Shown in pieces: positions 12,909 to 25,600 of a stretch of 64,000 bases of DNA. The notes beneath the pieces are model-generated. The model saw only the letters and a list, made by a program, of their open reading frames with translations, did no database searches and was not told where the DNA came from. Origin of the DNA: Pampus argenteus (taxonomy: Eukaryota; Chordata; Actinopteri; Scombriformes; Stromateidae); the NCBI GenBank assembly GCA_036937835.1, contig CM072864.1, positions 583,501 to 647,500 on the forward strand, written 5' to 3'. How positions within the stretch are numbered: the stretch's first letter is position 1; every line of letters begins with the position of its first letter. Made by a program: the position numbers and the translations under genes.

Positions 12909-14869
12909 ATGCAGTTTTAAAGACATCACTTTATTTTTCATTTGAATGATGTTACAGACATGATGTATTTTATTCATTTATTTTATTTGTATTGAATCTA
13001 TTTTACTTCGCTCCATTTTCATCATTTTTATTGCATTACTCTCAAGTTGTTTTACTGTCTACATTTGTTCTGTTTTATTGTGAGCTCGTCAGTTGTCTTT
13101 AAAGCACTTTGAATGCATTAACCTCTATGAAAGGTACTAATTAGGTTTGTGTGAATATATGATTTGTTGCATGGTTTTTAGCAGTATAGCTGTGAATAAC
13201 TACAAAAACACAATACTATGAATATTAGAGTGAAGCATATACTGTAATGAGAGTGTAGTATGGATCTGGGAGATAGCATCAGTCCTGTTTTGTAATACAC
13301 ACATGCTACTTTGGAGTGTGTGTGTGTGTGTGTCAACTCCCCCTCTGACCTCTGATCAGTGTGTGGGCTGCAGAGCTGAGTGGGCACAGAGCGTGATCAT
13401 CACACTCTGCATCCGAGCCGAAACGTACAGGAGGCATAAAATAGATGTAGAGGGAATTTAAAGTATATTCTCATTGTGTTTTATGTATCCTGTTGGATGA
13501 AATGAGCCTGAGTTCAGCTGAAACCTGCTGCAGTAAAGACTGTGCTGAAGCTGCTGAGTGTAACACATTACACTGATTATCTCAGTAACAAGTAGTGTAA
13601 ATGATTCCAGTTTGATTCAAATTATAAACATTTCATATTTCTGCAATCAATCGATGTTCGTTCACGTCTTCTTGTTCATAAACCAGCAGCTCTGTTGTGC
13701 TGTGCTGCTCTCTAGTGGAGGAAACATGAAGCTGCATGTTAAATAAAAGGCACTTTTAATGTTTGAGTATTTAAGGAAATAAATCCAAATAAGAACCATT
13801 AAAGAACATGACTTTTATCAAGCCAATTAACAGCTTCTATTGTATATTATTTTTCTTTATTTAAAACTTAAACCTAAAGGTATATTATTATTGTTACTGT
13901 CAATAGTATTTGTATTAGCCATATTCTACTCTTATTATTATAGTTGTTAATGTTTGCATTACAGTTCCATTTTACTGCAATACTTTAACTACATTTAACT
14001 ACAAAAGAAAAATCTCATTAAAATTGCAATTTAAATTAAGTTTTCCATTAAAAATGCTATTCTACCTGATGCAAAGGAGAAATCAATAAAACAAATAATC
14101 TTTTTGAGATAGTGGAATATATTAATTACAAAGGCACTGAAAAATAAAACCCAGAAAGTGATCAGATGCTCTTTACATTTAACCCTTTTTTGTCTTGACC
14201 CCAGCGACTGGAAACCTTTCGTTAAACAGGGTTTATAGATGGAGCAAAAACATGCATGTTTAGTCCTTCAAGCATGACTTAATCAATAACTACTTTCAGA
14301 CACAGGGTGGCAGTAAAAACTGTAGAAAGAAGCTTCTGTAGCTGTATGGAGACCTATCGTTCAGTGCCTGTATAGTGTGGAAATCTCAACAAAAGTTTAG
14401 ACTCACTCTAAAAAGGGAGTTTTTAGTTTCACTTTAAAACTAAAATTATATGGATCCAACGTCTACTGTAAAACTGACCGGGACAAACCCAACAACATAA
14501 TAATCATTCAGCATGTCCTGTGAAAGAAGATGAGATGAGTCTATAATCTGATCTTCATCCATCTAAGTCCTCAAATCAGCTTCCACACGGGAACATTATT
14601 ATAAACACTGCAGCGTGTTTACTGCACATGAAGCTTCATTTTCATACTGAAAACTAAATTTCAAGTGTGAAACGTTAGTTTGTGTAATTTACAATATTTA
14701 CACTTTGTGATGTATTTTCATTATACAGCAGTTTATAGACAGGTCAATATGTTACTTAAATTACAATGAAAAATGAACCCAGAACCAACGACTTCGTCCT
14801 TTAAGTCCCAGCAGGTTTAAGCTCTGGAGGCTCAGGTTAGAAAAAAAAGAGAAAAGGACAAGAGCGAAT
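12909..14869. other. non-coding, A/T-rich, nothing recognised
   Basis: A short TG tract lies at 13316-13333. No exon with splice signals found. Confidence 0.45.
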
Positions 14870-14871
14870 GG

Positions 14872-15592
14872 CTCAGCATAACACTGTCTTTCTCTCAGCA
14901 TAACGCTGTCTTTCTCTCTGAGTAACGCTGTCTTTCTCTCTGAGTAAAGCTGTCTTTCTCTCGTAACACTGTCTTTCTCTCTGAGTAACGCTGTCTTTCT
15001 CTCAGCATAACACTGTCTTTCTCTCAGCGTAACGCTGTCTTTCTCTCTGAGTAACGCTGTCTTTCTCTCTGAGTAACGCTGTCTTTCTCTCTGAGTAACG
15101 CTGTCTTTCTCTCAGCATAACGCTGTCTTTCTCTCTGAGTAACGCTGTCTTTCTCTCTGAGTAAAGCTGTCTTTCTCTCGTAACACTGTCTTTCTCTCTG
15201 AGTAACGCTGTCTTTCTCTCAGCATAACACTGTCTTTCTCTCAGCGTAACGCTGTCTTTCTCTCTGAGTAACGCTGTCTTTCTCTCTGAGTAACGCTGTC
15301 TTTCTCTCTGAGTAACGCTGTCTTTCTCTCAGCATAACGCTGTCTTTCTCTCTGTGTAACACTGTCTTTCTCTCTGAGTAACGCTGTCTTTCTCTCAGCA
15401 TAACGCTGTCTTTCTCTCTGAGTAACGCTGTCTTTCTCTCTGACTAACGCTGTCTTTCTCTCTGAGTAACGCTGTCTTTCTCTCAGCATAACGCTGTCTT
15501 TCTCTCTGTGTAACACTGTCTTTCTCTCTGAGTAACGCTGTCTTTCTCTCAGCATAACGCTGTCTTTTTCTCTGAGTAACGCTGTCTTTCTC
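14872..15592. repeat. 22-bp minisatellite, about 32 copies
   Basis: The unit is GAGTAACGCTGTCTTTCTCT plus CT, with a second form beginning CAGCATAACGCTGTC. Some units are shortened (TCGTAACACTGTC). A block near 14935-15110 recurs near 15165-15340. The - strand frames are open only because the unit lacks stops. Confidence 0.95.
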
Positions 15593-15611
15593 AAATTAAA
15601 TTAAATTAAAT

Positions 15612-15617
<6 letters not shown>

Positions 15618-15650
<33 letters not shown>
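15618..15650. repeat. (CA)n microsatellite
   Basis: Pure CA tract of about 33 bp directly after an AAATT run that ends the 22-bp array. Confidence 0.97.
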
Positions 15651-15651
<1 letters not shown>

Positions 15652-15654
<3 letters not shown>

Positions 15655-16366
15655 TCACTCTCTTATTCAAACACACACATAAACACAGAAACCAACATTC
15701 ATTATTTAGTGTAAACCATGAACACACACTGATGTGTTTTGTGTGTTATGTGTGTAAATTGTAACGACTCTTCATTAAAGGAGCCGTTTCAGGGATAATG
15801 AAGCCTGATATGAACACAGAGTGGGAACAAGCAGGATTTTTATCTCATTACTGAGGTGCAGCAGGAAATATTGACTTAATGAACTTGATGGTAAACTGAT
15901 CACACTTGACAATTTGAGGCTGTACAGGCTGAAGCATCTCTCTGCTGTTGCTAGGAAACTACACAGTCCAACAGGGTCCAACTGTGAAGTTGACATCTGC
16001 CAGCCAATGAGAGGAGAATAAGGTCCCTTTTTCTACTTCTTCTTCTCTACTTCTTCGTCACAGTTAGTGGAACTTATTGTCATTTAGAATGACGCTAACA
16101 TCTTCTGTGGAAAATGTCATGAAGATCCATGAAATGTTTTTAACATTAGGAAGGTGTGGAAAACAAGAGTAAACAACAGTCAGCTGATGTGCTGTTAGTA
16201 ACTGAGCAACTATCTGCTTACTCCAGGAAGCTGATTACTTAACTGATTACTTAACGAGGGATCTGCTTCCTGTAATCAGTTTCCAACAACAACTACAATA
16301 ACCATCTGAAACGTCCTGATGTCCCTGAATGCTGCATGAGCATACACTGGTCAGTGTGTGTGTGCA
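15652..16366. other. non-coding, nothing recognised
   Basis: No exon, RNA gene or element end seen in this stretch. Confidence 0.4.
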
Positions 16367-16404
16367 GGGGGTGGGGTGGGTGGTGGTGGTGGGGGAGGGG
16401 GGTG
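16367..16404 (+). repeat. G-rich tract with quadruplex potential
   Basis: Runs of G separated by single T or A: GGGGG-T-GGGG-T-GGG, then GGT triplets, then GGGGG-A-GGGGGG. At least five runs of three or more G. Confidence 0.85.
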
Positions 16405-16442
16405 GAAATATCTCCCTGCTGTCAAAGTAATGAATCAATAAT

Positions 16443-16630
16443 ACTCCTCTCCTCTCCTCTCCTCTCCTCTCCTCTCCTCTCCTCTCCTCTCCTCTCCTCT
16501 CCTCTCCTCTCCTCTCCTCTCATCTCCTCTCTTCTCCTCTCCTCTCCTCTCCTCTCCTCTCCTCTCCTCTCCTCTCCTCTCCTCTCCTCTCCTCTCCTCT
16601 CCTCTCCTCTCCTCTCCTCTCCTCTCCTCT
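16443..16630. repeat. (CCTCT)n pentanucleotide array, 188 bp
   Basis: Nearly perfect CCTCT with two variant units near 16519-16535. The same pentamer, in opposite orientation, forms the 60.2-60.5 kb array. Confidence 0.97.
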
Positions 16631-16727
16631 AGTTGAGGATGAGTCCTGTGAGAGCAGTTTATCAGCTCAGCACAGTAATTACACCCACAGAAAGAGAGAG
16701 ATGCCTCTGCAGTGTCAACACTGTGTG

Positions 16728-16736
<9 letters not shown>

Positions 16737-16771
<35 letters not shown>
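16737..16771. repeat. (CA)n microsatellite
   Basis: CA tract of about 35 bp followed by ACGCACACACAC. Confidence 0.95.
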
Positions 16772-16776
<5 letters not shown>

Positions 16777-16794
16777 CGCACACACACGGTTGTA

Positions 16795-17010
16795 TTCCCA
16801 TTTCTTCTGGGGACATTACATTTACATTTACAGACTTTCATTCATTTCATTCATTACTTAACCTACTGTTAACAATAAGCACCACATGTCTAACCCTAAC
16901 ATGTACCTTAACCTTAACATAACCTTAAACTTACCTTAACTTTCACCCTAAAACCAATGATTTACATTAAGGGGACTTGCTGTTTGTCCCCATAAAGGGG
17001 GCATTCTCAA
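16795..17010. repeat. dispersed repeat fragment with TTAACC-type simple sequence
   Basis: Bounded by CTGGGGACATTACA and TTTGTCCCCATAAAG, an inverted GGGGAC/GTCCCC pair, and containing CCTTAACCTTAACATAACC-type sequence. This layout is common in vertebrate dispersed repeats. Family not assigned. Confidence 0.45.
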
Positions 17011-19209
17011 CAATCAACAGCTCAGTCCACACAGCCCGCCTCCTGATGAGCCCGCTCTGTTCTGATTGGTCGGCTTCAGGAAGCTTCCTACGTAAACAAA
17101 CTATTGGGGGTTTTTGTTTTTTTTATATGTTTTTATTTAAACATCATCTTTACTCATTTTACATCACTTAACAAAGAATATCACTGCTCATGGAAAAAGT
17201 CAAGACTTAATAAAACATAAAACAATAAACACGAGTGTATTTTTGTAAAAGAATCTCACTGTTTGGATGTTTTTGCGAATAAATTTGTCCAAACAATCCA
17301 ATAAAAGCAGTTATATGTTGGCAATATGGTCATCATATGTCATTAAAATACATTTTATAATCTACTGAACGATTACTAACCACTGGTCCAGTTTTTACTG
17401 AGGGCTCTGCTCCATGAAAGCGCCACTTTTATAAATCTTCATTAAATTCCAGTTTCAGTCACATTGTGACCAACCAGGTCCCACTAAAGCCTGATGATCG
17501 GCCTACATGTGGCTGATGGTGAGCTGATCTGTTAGCTCGGTGCTATAATGTCTCTATAGGTCAGGTTTAATGAGCCACAGCCCTTTGACATCTTGGCTGT
17601 GGATGTTGGATAGAAGCTACGTTCAGATTGAATAACGATCATCTGTTGGAGGGAGCGACTGTCAGTGTAAATGTGTTCACTTCCACCCTGACACGGTGAT
17701 GGTGGCGCAGCACTCAAGAACAAAACACATAAATCAGCTGCTGGATTCACCCATAGAGCAACATCACAGGAAATATGTCAGGTTGAAATAAAGCAGAATT
17801 TGATTGGCAGAGTCACAGTCTGCTCACAAGTTACAAGAGGAGCTAAAATGTATTAAATGTAAAGAAACATTTAAACAAGGAACATGTTCATTCTGTCTGT
17901 TTATGGAAAACAAATGAACACATTATTTCTTTGTGACGATGACACTCGCTGCTTCTCTGCAGGAAGAAACCACATTTCAAAAATTCAAAGATTCGCTGGT
18001 TAAAGTTGACATTTTGAAGATGAGAGAATTTCCCACGACAGCTCCGACCTGCAGCTGTAGATAAGAGTGAACATGTTTACATGTCTGAGATGCCGAGGAG
18101 CATTTGAATGTCACACAGATGAATGAACAGGTAGAGAACAATAAGAGAGGAAGGAAGAGAGGAGGGGAGCAGCAGGGAGTCAGAGAAGGTGGGAGGGAGA
18201 AGCTGAGGAGGAGGAGGAGGAAAGAGAGGAAAATTAATTGCCGACTGCTGGTTATTGGCTGACTGGGCTGCTGCGGAGGCTGCTGTTGTTCCAGCGCGGG
18301 GAGGATGCTGCAGAAGAAGAGAGAGCAGTGAGCAGAGAGCTGCTGATCTCCTGATCCACTACCGGTTCGGTTTAACATCCCATGAAGAGCCAGGACCGCT
18401 GGAGCAGAGAGGGAAACATTAATCTGAAGGAAGGGAAACAGCAGCAGGAGGAGGGACGCTGGTGAGGAAGCTTTGCCCAGGCAAGGAGCACCCTCTGTGG
18501 GCAGACCTGGAGGATGATTCCCCCGGGGAAATCAAGGAGCGGATGGTTCCTAAAACATCTGGAAATGTGTAACTCGGGATCTCTAAAGGAGATTTTAAAT
18601 CAAACCACTTCATCTGAATTTAAATTTTGAGCGGCAGCAGCAGGAAGGATGCAGGCTTTTACATTTGAGGTGCTTTTATCGATCCCTGACAGCCTTAAAA
18701 AAGTCAATCTGCAATATGAGTAAAGTGCAGCAACCTGCCTTATTCATACCTGTTTGAAGATACAGACACTCAGTTCTGGAAATCTCATACATTGATTAGA
18801 AAATCAACTAATCGTTGTTTTCACTATAGATGAATGTGCCTTTTTGTTTTGTGACCCCTGTGGTTGCATGTACCAGCTGTGACGATTATTTCCTGTTTGT
18901 TTGAATAACTTTAAGGCCAAAAACACTTAAATTAATTTTTTTGCTAGTTTTTTGTTTCAATATCCTATTAATAATCTTTCAACCTCAGTTTGAACCTGCG
19001 ACCACTTGTAGGGAACCCAAACCTCAGATTGAGAACCATTGGATTGATTGATTGGATTGATTATGTGATTGTTACAGCGCTTCAATTAAATATGAGGTTT
19101 TTTTTTTATTAATTATGAGGACTCAAATACAGACAAAATAATTTGTAAGATACTCAGATGATCATGTGATGGGTAAAAATTCAGAAACCACCAAAAAATG
19201 ACTAATAAG

Positions 19210-19211
<2 letters not shown>
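17011..19211. other. non-coding; possible upstream promoter/5' UTR region of pdzrn4 short form
   Basis: At 18120-18470 is a G/A-rich patch with CAGCGCGGGGAGGATGCTGC and a donor-like CTG|GTGAGG at 18462. It could be a non-coding first exon for the gene starting at 22002, but no transcript evidence exists and the link is inference. Confidence 0.2.

Positions 19212-19254
<43 letters not shown>
19212..19254. repeat. (GT)n microsatellite
   Basis: Pure GT tract of about 43 bp. Confidence 0.97.
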
Positions 19255-19255
<1 letters not shown>

Positions 19256-21040
19256 TGTTTGGGCTTTCAGGAGCAAAACTAAGCCGGATTGAACGCTTGT
19301 AGAGAAATGTCAGAGCAGCAGAGGAAATCGAGGGATGAAGGATGGCAGAGAGGAGGAGGAGGAGGAGAGGGTGACGCTCGGTGGATCTAGCTCTCCTCTC
19401 CTGGAGGAGATGTCCGGGGGTGATTTTTGGGGGATTACACATCAGCTTCATTGCAGACGGAGCACAACTGTTTCATGCAGAAGTTTGCACCTCTTCACCT
19501 CTCTGTCTCATCTGTCCTGAAGGACCATTTTGGGGTTTTCAGCTTCTCTGTTTCACTCTCAGACCTGACGACGAAACTGAATTTTGTGTGGGAGCCAGAA
19601 ACAGCTGATATCTGTCATCTGGGAAATGATGTACTGCACCTCCGGCCAGTACAACCTCAGATTCAGCAGCTGTCTTTGCATCTTTATTGGATAACAAGAT
19701 ATTTTTTAGACAGAAGAAGAATTTGTTTTATCATCCCATCTTTTCTCTGCATGCATGTTTTGCTTTTTGCCACCTTTCTCCCTTTGCAACATCTGACAGG
19801 AATCAAAGAGAGAAACAGGCTGTTGATGACAGATAACAGCAGCAGGTAATACAGGCCCAACTCAGGCTGTCATTAATCTGCAGGCTAACAGGGTGGTGAT
19901 AAAACTGGAGGGAGGGAGATGCTCTCCATGACAGAGGAGAGAAAAAAATGAAGTGAAACTATAGCAACTAAAAAAAGTATCTTTTACATGTTTAGAGTGA
20001 CAGTGAACGCACCACAGCCTGTTTGTCTTTAAACTGAAATCATGTGAATGTGCAGCAGACGAGGCGAGTCAACAATCTGGCACCAAATGTGGAGATAAGA
20101 CATCTTTTCAGTTTCTATAGAATAAGCACAAAATTAAAGCGTTAAACATCTAAAAGATTTAATAGTCTTAATCTTGCCAAGACAAGTTTGAAAAGGTGGA
20201 AAAGAAAAGGACGTTTATAACATTTAGGACGGACAGATTAACCTGATGTTGAGGACAACTCAAAGGTCTGAAAGATAAATAAGAGAGACGCAGTGAAATG
20301 AATGACTGAAAGCACAATGTGCACAAACAACAGGTTTATTGATCCAAAGCTGCATTTAATGAAGTCAATTTTTACAGGACCAATTTGAATATTTTTCATC
20401 TTTTTGGTACTGAGATGATTTAAATCACAGCTTGACTCAACAGAAGATGGTGACGTCACAGTTTAAAGCACAACAGATCAAATCTACAGATATTAGCACT
20501 ACAATGCAGACGATCCACTCATTAATATCAATCGAAGCACAAGCTAATGTTAGCATTTCTGTACTGTTAGAAAGCTGGATCTGTAAAGATGTTCACATCT
20601 GAGCTGCTGCTTTCTTATCTGATGGGGTGTAAAATCTGAGAAACAGTGATGCTTAGATGAAATATTAAAGAGAAGAAATACATATCAGACATATAATAGG
20701 TGATTTTCTGCAGGGTGTCGTAATAAATCTTATTGTTCAGACGCATAATTTAATATTTCAGATGAAAACCAGCAGTATGTCTTCTGCGTAGAAGCTTCAG
20801 TCGAGGTTTAATGAAGATTCGTGTTGGTTTAACGTGAGGAACAGATCTGAACAGAGAATCAGAGACATTATTCATAACTCAACTCAACAATGATGTTTGT
20901 GTGAGTGTCAGCAACATGTTGGATGCTGTACTTAATGACATACGTGTGCGTGTAACACACAGACATGTCAGTGTGAATAGTCTGTAGGTGGAACTCTTCA
21001 CAGACATCCCTCCATCATCCCCATCCTCATCATTTCAACA
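19255..21040. other. non-coding, nothing recognised
   Basis: Short open frames near 19335-19849 have no recognisable domain and no convincing splice context. Confidence 0.4.
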
Positions 21041-21210
21041 GAAGCACAAACTTCACCCTCCTCCCCCTCCTCTTCCTCTCCTCCTCCTCTCCTCCTCCTC
21101 ATCCCCCTCCCCCTCCTCTTCCTCTCCTCCTCCTCCTCTTCCTCTCCTCACCCCCCCCCCCCCCCCCTTTCCTCATCCTCCTCTTCCTCCTCCTCTTCCT
21201 CCTCCTCTTT
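21041..21210. repeat. CT-rich low-complexity tract with a run of 17 C
   Basis: CCTCCTCCCC and CCTCTTCCTC motifs surround an uninterrupted 17-C run at 21151-21167. The - strand can form a G-quadruplex. It lies about 0.8 kb upstream of the pdzrn4 start. Confidence 0.9.
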
Positions 21211-22001
21211 GTCCCCTGCAGGGCCGAAACAATCTGTTGTGCACAAATGTAAAAGTAAACCATATTTCCTCGTGATGAAGAGAGTTGTGTGCGTGGCCTC
21301 GCTGCAGGACGGCAGCTGTTAGAGCTTCTTTTGTCTACTGTCTAAGAAACACAGAAGTGGGTTTTCCTTTTGTGTTCAGAGTAACAGAGCTGAGAAAAAG
21401 ACAACAGCAAGTGACTCAGCGTCTGTTGAAGAACTGAAGAAGTTTCACTGTTTGTATAATGAAGCACATTTGTAGCTTTTTGGATAAATTGGCTTCAGTT
21501 TTTGTCAGAAATCTTCCTTTTCTGAGGGAGATCTAAGACTACAGTACACAACTTTGTGTTTATTTGCCAACAAAACGGAGAGCTGATTGATAAGTCACAT
21601 TTGATTGATCTTTCTGTTGAGAGAAGCTTTTATATCTTTGTGATGAACCAGAAGAGACGTTTTAATCGCACTGGAACTTTTTCATGAACTGCTTGGAGGA
21701 TTTATGGTTGAAATGTACAAAACACTGAATCTTCCTACATAAAGAATCTTCATCAGCAGGATTACAACTTGTTCTCAGATCTGATTATCTTTCTCTGACT
21801 TGACCCATTTTGTTGTACAAAAAAAATCTCTGAAGCTCATGTGGAGTCAAAGGTCAGAGCCTGAAAACGGCTGCTTTTGTGACCTGAGGACATCAGATGT
21901 GAAGGTTGAAAGCCAGAGAGACACGTTGGATTATTAATAGGTCCTGAAGGACCCGCTGACGCAGAAAGAAGACGAGAGAGGAACAAGGACGAGACGCCAT
22001 C

Positions 22002-22061
22002 ATGGGTTGCAACATGTGTGTGGTCAAACGGCCTGAGGAGCAGTACAGGATCATGTTCCAG
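22002..22061 (+). CDS. pdzrn4: pdzrn4 coding exon 1 (alternative first exon)
   Basis: Encodes residues 1-20, beginning MGCNMCVVKRPEEQY. The ATG follows ACGCCATC, an acceptable vertebrate start context, and the exon ends at CAG|GTAAGA, a strong donor. Gly2 followed by Cys4 and Cys6 resembles an N-myristoylation/palmitoylation signal, which would anchor this isoform to membranes; that is inference. The exon ends in phase 0 and joins the phase-0 exon at 28368. Confidence 0.88.
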
Positions 22062-22864
22062 GTAAGAAATCACAGCAACTATGTGCTGAACTGTACTTGA
22101 AGGCACCAGCTGGGACTGAGGGCTTCGTTCAGGCCCTTCAGTGGTGATAATGACGGAGGAGCAAGTGTTGCTTTTTCACGTTTTTCACCCGGCGACTTTC
22201 CACAAACACATTAGTAAAATGTATATAATGTTTTGCTCATCATCTTCATCTCCCTTTGTCCTATACACAGATGGTCTCGTCTCCCCCGGCAACAGTTATA
22301 CAGTTATCGCCTCATTTTACCAAACTGCCCCACAAACACACACACACACGTGTCACCTTGGCTATGAGAGGGTGTCACAATCACAGTGTGTGTGTGTGTG
22401 TGTGTGTGTGTCTGTGATTAATGAGGTCTGTAATGGATTCTGATGACCTCATGAGAGTTGAAGAGGAGATGAAAAGCAATCACACACACACACACACACA
22501 CTAAATCATGTACCAGAATATCACCATAGAGATCGGTATGTGCAGAATATGTGTCCCTTAAAGGACGAGGTCACACTTATGCCAGTGTGTCTTAAACCAA
22601 CAGTCAGGAACCAAATGAACAGTGAACATGTGTTTGTTGCTGTAATCATCCTCCTGTTCATACTGACCATTAGATCCCTTCATAACACACTTACAATGGA
22701 AGTGATGGCTTCAGGCTCCATCTGACTGAGTGAAGCCAAACGCTGCTGGAAGCAAAGAAGACCAACCAAATCAGACAAGGTGTGTGTGTTTGTGTGTTGC
22801 AGGCAGGTGTAAGGGCTTATTTCATTTCATTCGATTTTCCTCGCTGTTCGAACCTGCCTGGACA

Positions 22865-22902
<38 letters not shown>

Positions 22903-23022
22903 CCATCTCCAGCTCCCCTCTTCTCCTCACTTTGCTGTCAGATTTGTCTCAATGGGATGTTGTTGCCGTGGTAACCAGATCATTAGGGAAGCTTTATTTA
23001 TGCTCACACTGGAGCTGACAGA

Positions 23023-23057
<35 letters not shown>

Positions 23058-24790
23058 CACCAGCTGCTCGTGTAAATAACTTCACTCAGATGTCGGCATA
23101 ATTACAGAGAATGTAAGAAAAACCACACAAACGGCAAAAACAATATTTAATTTGTTATTCATATTTATATCTTCTCCTGTTGTTAAACTAAAAACAGGTC
23201 CCACAGCGCTGCACTAGTGACACACACACTGTAGTTTATTTTGATTCACGCACACACTGCTGCCAGAAATACTCACCAAAGCACCAAACGTGGATAGTTT
23301 CCAACAAAGTCACTGTGTCCAAAGCAACAGCTGTTTTTAAAACATGAAACTATATATTTAAGGTGTTTTTAAGGATTTACATCTTCAGTAGGACTAAAGA
23401 GACACAGAGAGCAGAGAAGTCAGAGGGTACTGAGAGACAGATGGACACATGTTGGCTTTGTCCAGTAGTGTCAAGAGCCTCTGACAGTCGACAATAAAGA
23501 TAATGTTGATTCTCTCTGGTGTGTGTCATGCTGTCCTCCGCACATGCCCAGTAGGAGGAGGATCACCTGTTTTGGCGTTTTAATGTGGACGGAGGTATGT
23601 GCAGAAACAAGCTGAAACTTGAGATTCTGGAAAACGGTCATCAAGGTCACGCGTGTCGCCCTTCTGTCATGTGGCCAAGCCAACATAGAAACATGGAAAC
23701 CCATCAATCTATATGTGACTCTGTGTCAATAATGTCAGCAAATCTTTGCTCAGTTTATTTTAACCTTTGACCCTGAGCTCACAGAGAGTAAAAACATTCA
23801 TTACCAACAAGCAGACACGTCCTCACACATTATAACATCATTATTATAACACATGTTGGTCTTTGTTCTTTCTGAGAGCTGTCAGAACCACATTAGTCTT
23901 AATGAGCTCATTAGAAGCAGCTCGTTGCATTCAGCTGAGATGAACGCCAGGTGGTAACGTGTTGCTACAGATCCCATAATGCACTGCTGCTGCTGCTACA
24001 CTGCAGCCATAGTTCAGGAAAGAAGACAGAAGCTGGAGGGACGTGTAGGAGAATTACAGCTGATAACTGGATAAAATATGAATGATATTCTTAATCAGGG
24101 CACCACCCTTCTTTCAAAGGGAAAATTACTGTAACAAACCAATAATCGATAGGATCAATCATTAATTTATCAGTACAGTTATCAATGGATCAATCTCATT
24201 TCGTAAGGTCAAAAGTCCTCCGTACATTGATCTGTGATTCTGATCAAAAGAAATATGCTTGAACAACGACGAATAAATGGACATTTATTAACTAAATCAA
24301 TGAAGGATATATGCCGATGATACGTGTAGTGAATGAAGAAGAGCCGTGAAGATGATAATATGGTGAATGTTAAGGTCACATTATGTTTGTTTTAGTTAAA
24401 TATTATATTTAGTTAATTTCAGTTATGTCTGTTCAGGACTATAATTAATAATTTGTTTGTACCTCACAGAAAAATCTTTGTATGAGAGAATTTATGAATA
24501 CCATAAATTCATTAAATCACTTCAACCTCCATCTACATCTTTCTTTTTATTCTGTTTCTCTTTCTGACCCACCCCCACTCCCACCCCCACCCGCACCACC
24601 CCCCACCCCCACTCCCACTCCCACCCGCACCCCCACCCCCACCCCACACTGATTATAGTATCTCTGCTTCTCCCTCAGCCTGCTGGGAATAAAAGATGAA
24701 GCTCTCATCCCATCTCTTTCTCCTCAGTGTGAGTGTTTGTGCATTATGGAGAGTGGGTGGGTGAAAGAGATAAATGAAAGTGTGTGTGTG

Positions 24791-24837
<47 letters not shown>

Positions 24838-25543
24838 TGTTGATGGAATCAGTAAAGAGTTAATGATCAGGAGGAGAGATTACAGGACAGTAAATATAAG
24901 ACACACTAGAAGAATTGTGAACCCGTCCTTTAATGATCAATACAAATAAATATGTTTTTGTATTTCTAAATGTATAAATGAAAGCAGCAGATTTACAGGC
25001 TGCTGAATTATCTGAGACACTGTCAGGGTCAATAGATGAGGAGTCAACCATCATGTCAATACTGAATGAACAGTGTAGTTAACCTTCATTATGTTTATTA
25101 TCAGTCTGTATAACAATCAGATCAAATCAAATCAAATTTTATTTATACAGCCCAAAATCACAAAATACATTCATCTCAGAGGGCTTTACAATCTGTACAG
25201 GGAGTGACACCCTCTGTCCTTAGACCCTCGATTAGTGAGGATTGAGGATAGTAAATGTCTCATCTCAGGCTGCAATAATGTATGTCCAAACAAAGGATTG
25301 TCTTGGTTTCTACATCTGATTGCACACAGTTAGCTGTGTTTTGTTGACTTGACTGATTACCTGTAGAAACGATCAATAATCCATCTGGAGATTCTCCTGA
25401 TGGAGATTCATCCTGTCTAGATGAACTGAGAAAACAGTTAGTTCTTTTCTCTCTGTCATTTATTAATTTCATGCTTCACTTAGCTGTGATTTCTGTTGAG
25501 CTGATGTTGCGGCGCACTGTCGGGACTCATTTTTACTGTGCCT

Positions 25544-25600
<57 letters not shown>

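Noticed and set aside
12575..12977. Cys/Val-rich and His/Thr-rich frames
   Set aside because: TG/CA microsatellite read in different frames.
15219..15594. ERQRYSERKT repeat frames
   Set aside because: Translation of the 22-bp array on the - strand; no start context or conservation.
16795..17010. Interstitial telomere
   Set aside because: Sequence has TTAACC-like words but not the TTAGGG register; it fits a dispersed repeat with GGGGAC ends.
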